The translations under genes and the position numbers were made by a program. A DNA stretch of 64,000 nucleotides from Prunus persica (taxonomy: Eukaryota > Streptophyta > Magnoliopsida > Rosales > Rosaceae), in NCBI RefSeq assembly GCF_000346465.2, contig NC_034016.1, positions 14,028,969 through 14,092,968 on the forward strand. Reading direction: 5' to 3'. The notes beneath the pieces are model-generated. The model was not told the origin of the DNA. It searched no databases and saw nothing but the letters and a program-made list of their open reading frames with translations. This document shows, piece by piece, positions 60,901 through 64,000 of the stretch (the stretch's first letter is position 1; each line of letters opens with the position of its first letter).

Positions 60901-61259
60901 AAACTCATACGGATCCGAACCAAAATCACCAAAATCATTATCATCCATATCAATTTCTTCAGACACAAAACTGTACCTACTATGGCCATCATCTTCTTCA
61001 ACATTTCTGCTAGCATTAGTAGTTGCTTCCCAAGGTTCTCCGTGAAATGTCCAATTCTTATAGCTTTGGTCAATTCCATTAAAGTATAAGTGATCCCTTA
61101 TAATTCCAACCCCAAACAACTTCAAATTAACACATTTAACACATGGACAACGGATATGTGTTGTAGTTAGAAGATTTTCTACAGCAAAGTTCAAAAATGC
61201 TTCCACCCCAACTCATATGCCTTCGATCTTCTATCCGAGTGCATCCATGACTTATCCAT
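57909..61259 (-). pseudogene. TNP2: CACTA TNP2-type transposase gene with two frameshifts
   Basis: Exons on the minus strand: 61259-58846, 58744-58639, 58553-57909, joined in phase (LPYIE|QHMIHIK; LRFK|VQSEL). The start MDKSWMHSDRRSKAYELG is the usual TNP2 N-terminus. A zinc-binding-type region (CPCVKCVN, CPNDCILYRKEYE, CPTCG) precedes the tnp2 domain (YNLPPWLCMK, GYKACPICG, ALDVMHIEKNVCDSI), followed by a DUF4218-type part (YFPPSFFDIMVHLVVHL) and a DUF4216-type part (NSGVYLLAH, FTLVDLSKIGH). One G appears to be missing in the G-run near 61206, and one C is extra in the C-run at 60308-60312. Each breaks the frame. Both are homopolymer changes, so sequencing error is possible; otherwise the element is non-autonomous. 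Confidence 0.9.
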
Positions 61260-61829
61260 CTCCGACACTATAACCTATTATCTATAATAAAGTGAAAATA
61301 CAGGCAATGACCATCACTATAGCAGATTATACAATGATCTAATCGCAAGTAATACACAACAGAGACGACGGGTTTTAAACAAAAACAGACGTATTTGGAA
61401 TATATAGACGACGGATTTTCAACAGACGTCGTCTATTATAAGTAATACAAACGACGGTTTATGAAAAAACTATCGTGTATAAGTAATACAACGACGGTAG
61501 TTTAAAAAAACCGTCGTGTAATCGTCGTCGTAAGCCTTAAAATTCGTCGTGTCTCAGTTTATTTTCAAGAACACAAAACCCATTAAGAACACAACATATA
61601 TATGAAACCAAGCAAGAAACCAACATATACATGAAACCAAGCATGAAAACAATAAATCCATTCCCAATTCAACATAACATAGGGTGATTAAAAGATACGA
61701 CAAAATTAAATCCATTCCCAATTCAACATAACAGATAATGTAATCCATGAACCCATTAAACAGAAAATCCATGAACCCATACCTATAAGCACATTATTAA
61801 CAGATCGCAAAGCATACACATAAAACCCT

Positions 61830-62130
61830 TTAACAAAACAACCTAATATAACTCGAATCGTTACTAGAATCATCACTCGAATCTCCATCTTCATTATCAG
61901 TTTCTTCCTTCGTAGGTACTATTTGCTCCCCATCATTGGTGCACTTTGCACCTTCTCCAGAGCGGAAAATGACAAGATCAAATAAAGGTGTACTTTTGCT
62001 GGAAATCAACACAAAAAGACACAGATCATCAACTTCCAAATGATTGTCACGCACAACGTCCATCCAACCACGCCTGAATTGTATAAGTTTTACAATGTTG
62101 GTTTGAGCAAAGGAAGGCCCAGATCAGGCG
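61830..62130 (-). pseudogene. B3 DNA-binding-domain fragment inside the CACTA element
   Basis: The minus strand is open from the gap edge to a stop at 61830. It reads TIQAWLDVVRDNHLEVDDLC then LFVLISSKSTPLFDLVIFR. This fits the C-terminal half of a plant B3 domain (pattern GWxxFVRDNxLxxGDxCxFEL...VVIFR), followed by an acidic Ser-rich stretch (EETDNEDGDSSDDSSND). The N-terminal half would lie in the N gap. TNP2 is not known to contain B3, so this looks like a captured host fragment; a second, unrecognised element gene is possible. Confidence 0.55.
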
Positions 62131-62404
62131 NNNNNNNNNNNNNNNNNNNNNNNNNNNNNNNNNNNNNNNNNNNNNNNNNNNNNNNNNNNNNNNNNNNNNN
62201 NNNNNNNNNNNNNNNNNNNNNNNNNNNNNNAGCATGAAACAATAAATCCATTCCCAATTCAACATACATAGGGTGATTAATAGATACGACAAAATTAAAT
62301 CCATTCCTGGATGGACGTTGTGCGTGACAATCATTTGGAAGTTGGTGATCTGTGTCTTTTTGTGTTGATTTCCAGCAAAAGTACACCTTTATTTGATCTT
62401 GTCA
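61969..62404. repeat. 97-bp inverted repeat and shuffled blocks flanking the assembly gap
   Basis: 61969-62065 and 62308-62404 are reverse complements with about one mismatch. In addition 62231-62307 is a direct near-copy of 61641-61715, and 62405-62434 repeats 61825-61853. The DNA to the right of the gap is thus a reordered patchwork of that to the left. Confidence 0.92.
62131..62230. other. Assembly gap (100 N)
   Basis: Exactly 100 N, the conventional placeholder for a gap of unknown size. It interrupts the B3-domain fragment. Confidence 0.99.
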
Positions 62405-62434
62405 TGAACCCCTTTAACAAAACAACCTAATATC

Positions 62435-64000
62435 ATTCAATGAATTTACAAGGGGAAGATAGGGTTTGTACTTACAGGTTGGACGAGCTCACAGATTCGA
62501 CGGAGCCTGGAGAGTGCAACTTTTAATTAGAGCAGAAGTGAGAGAGCGAAATGTTATGTCGCGCGAAATCTGAAAATTTTAGGTTTCAGGGTTCGAAGTA
62601 TAAGAATAAGAGCCAAATCTAAAAAAATTTAGGTCGCGCGAAAATTTTTAGAGCTCGCGCGTTTTAAAACGTCGAAAGAAAAACCAAGGCGAAAGTTCTA
62701 CAAGTACCGACGTAAATTTAATATTCCACGACGGAAACTTCATTTTTCGAATTAAGAACGTAAGGCCGTTCATTTTGAAGCTTCATTTTTCGGATTAATT
62801 TTAAATTTATTTTGAATTTTTTATATAACGACGACTGAAAAACCACGTCGGTGTTAAGAAATTAAAGACGTTGTAAATCATATAAACCGACTTACATATT
62901 AAAATGACGTCGTTTAAAGCGTAAACCATGTCGTATGTTTTTCTGTACGACGTAAAATATGTATTCCACGACGCAACCACCGTCGTTAAAAATTAATACC
63001 CTAAACCCATAAAACTAAATTATACAATTTAAAAAATTAAGTTTATAAAAGGTTTTATGGTTTTAAAGCCTAACATATACCCTAGACTACCCAAAAATTA
63101 TACTTTAAAAATAAACCCCAATAAATAACAACCCTAATCTCTAAACCCTAGACTCTAAACCCTAAACCATAAAACTAGAAGTGATTTTATGACTCATCAA
63201 AACAATTTTGTTTTGGATGGTCATTTTAAATTTTTGTTATTCAAAATGAATTTTTTCAAGGTTTATGTGGAAGAAAATATATCAATGACTTCATAGGAGT
63301 GGACTTTTCAATTTTCTGATTTATTTTAAATTTATTTTGAATATTTTGATATAAAAATAATAAAATATTCTTACCACAACAACAAACCACGTCGGTGTTA
63401 ATAAATTGTAGACGTTGTAAATTGTAATAAACTACTAAGTCGTTAAAATGAGTCGTTAAAATGAGAAACCATGGCAGCTATTTAACTATACGACGTAAAA
63501 TATATATTCCACGACTTAACCGCTGTCGTTACATAAACGATAAACGACTATTAGGGTTGTAAACCATAAACGACTCAATTGTTCAAAGAACGTCGTCTAA
63601 CTATATTTTTACGTCGTATTTGTTTAAAACACGAAACAACAAAATACGACGGTTTTTGACTTTATTAGGTCGTTGGAAAAGTATTACACGTCGGTTAAGC
63701 AATTTGTATGTTTGTTTTTTTTTTAATTTAAGAAAACCTCAACAAATTTTTACATTACATATTATAGAGAAAATTTGTACATTATACATAAATATCAAGT
63801 GTTCAATAATTGCCCTGTTTAATAATTTGGAAAACAAACTCTGCCCATTCATTCCGGACTTCATCAATGGCTTCTTGGGGGTATGAAGCTTCCTGGTTTC
63901 CCTTGGCATACTGCATAAACAATGACTATTAGGGTTTATAAATAAAAAGAAATTCAATCACAGACAACGATATTTTTCATAACCGACGTAGTATATCCAT
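62435..64000. repeat. CACTA internal and subterminal repeat region, right side
   Basis: AT-rich DNA with scattered CGACG/CGTCG motifs (for example CCACGACG, AACGTCG and TACGACGTAAAATAT, the last at about 62945 and 63490). No open frame shows a family feature. The far terminus is not reached. Confidence 0.6.

Larger units (their letters stand above)
56297..64000 (-). mobile_element. CACTA (En/Spm-type) DNA transposon, one end only; other end outside the window
   Basis: The element starts CACTACTACAAAAAAG at 56297, the classic CACTA terminus. The three bases before it (ACG, 56294-56296) are the probable target duplication. Dense short repeats built on CGACG/CGTCG in both orientations fill 56310-57850 and 61370-61560, and recur at 62690-64000. 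Such subterminal arrays bind the element's TNPA-type protein. The interior holds a TNP2-type transposase with frameshifts and a B3-domain fragment. A 100-N gap lies at 62131-62230. Degenerate CCCTAAA-like motifs near 63130-63175 are short and internal, not telomeric. At least 7.7 kb of the element is in the window. Confidence 0.93.

Noticed and set aside
63120..63180. CCCTAAA-like repeats suggesting a telomere
   Set aside because: Only a few degenerate units, inside a transposon and surrounded by unique DNA.

Overview
The window is nuclear DNA of a dicot plant: genes have several introns, most of the sequence is AT-rich and full of transposon remains, and there is a dense cluster of TIR-NB-LRR (TNL) disease-resistance genes, a class absent from grasses. 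Gene style and repeat types suggest a woody rosid, perhaps Rosaceae; that placement is inference with low certainty. One run of 100 N (62131-62230) marks an assembly gap.

Layout. (1) 884-6290 (+): an apparently complete eight-exon extra-large G-protein (XLG) gene. (2) 7274-56296, nearly all on the minus strand: a TNL array with nine TNL-derived loci. Three look intact: TNL1 (7274-11486), TNL3 (25856-29984) and TNL4 (38470-44013). Four are sizeable broken genes: TNL2 (17203-21214), an LRR-only piece (23275-24552), an NBS-only piece (50335-51638) and a piece without TIR/NBS (54283-56296). Two are scraps of a first exon (30238-30286, 45430-45544). An F-box gene (12659-14029) lies between TNL1 and TNL2. 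(3) 56297-64000: a CACTA (En/Spm-type) transposon that inserted into the NBS exon of the last TNL and runs off the right edge. It carries a frameshifted TNP2-type transposase, a B3-domain fragment and arrays of short CGACG-type subterminal repeats.

The most unusual feature is a small gene of unknown function (83-90 codons, charged, beginning MSAVV(E/D)VWMSE) present five times (22233, 25175, 37747, 44874, 53577). It lies 0.4-0.8 kb downstream of a TNL 3' end on the same strand, or downstream of a deletion scar where a TNL used to be. All five copies are open although several TNL partners are broken. The repeated unit is therefore [TNL + small gene + shared 3' flank]. Each small gene has a TATA box next to a (CT)n tract of variable length.

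The array also records its own history: relics of XLG (11953-12150, 33221-33345) show that part of the neighbouring gene was copied into it; the broken NBS at 50335-51638 has a patch resembling TNL2; and spacer copies with and without insertions give natural empty sites for transposons, including a MULE carrying a plant-mobile-domain remnant (36097-37409), a MULE-type MITE (45709-46515) and a region carrying a fragment of the chloroplast ribosomal protein PSRP6 (35516-35822). A hAT element with an 8-bp target duplication is nested inside another inverted-repeat element near 15 kb.

Exon boundaries were placed by eye from GT/AG sites, reading-frame phase and comparison among the copies. Family assignments come from recognised motifs, not from database searches.
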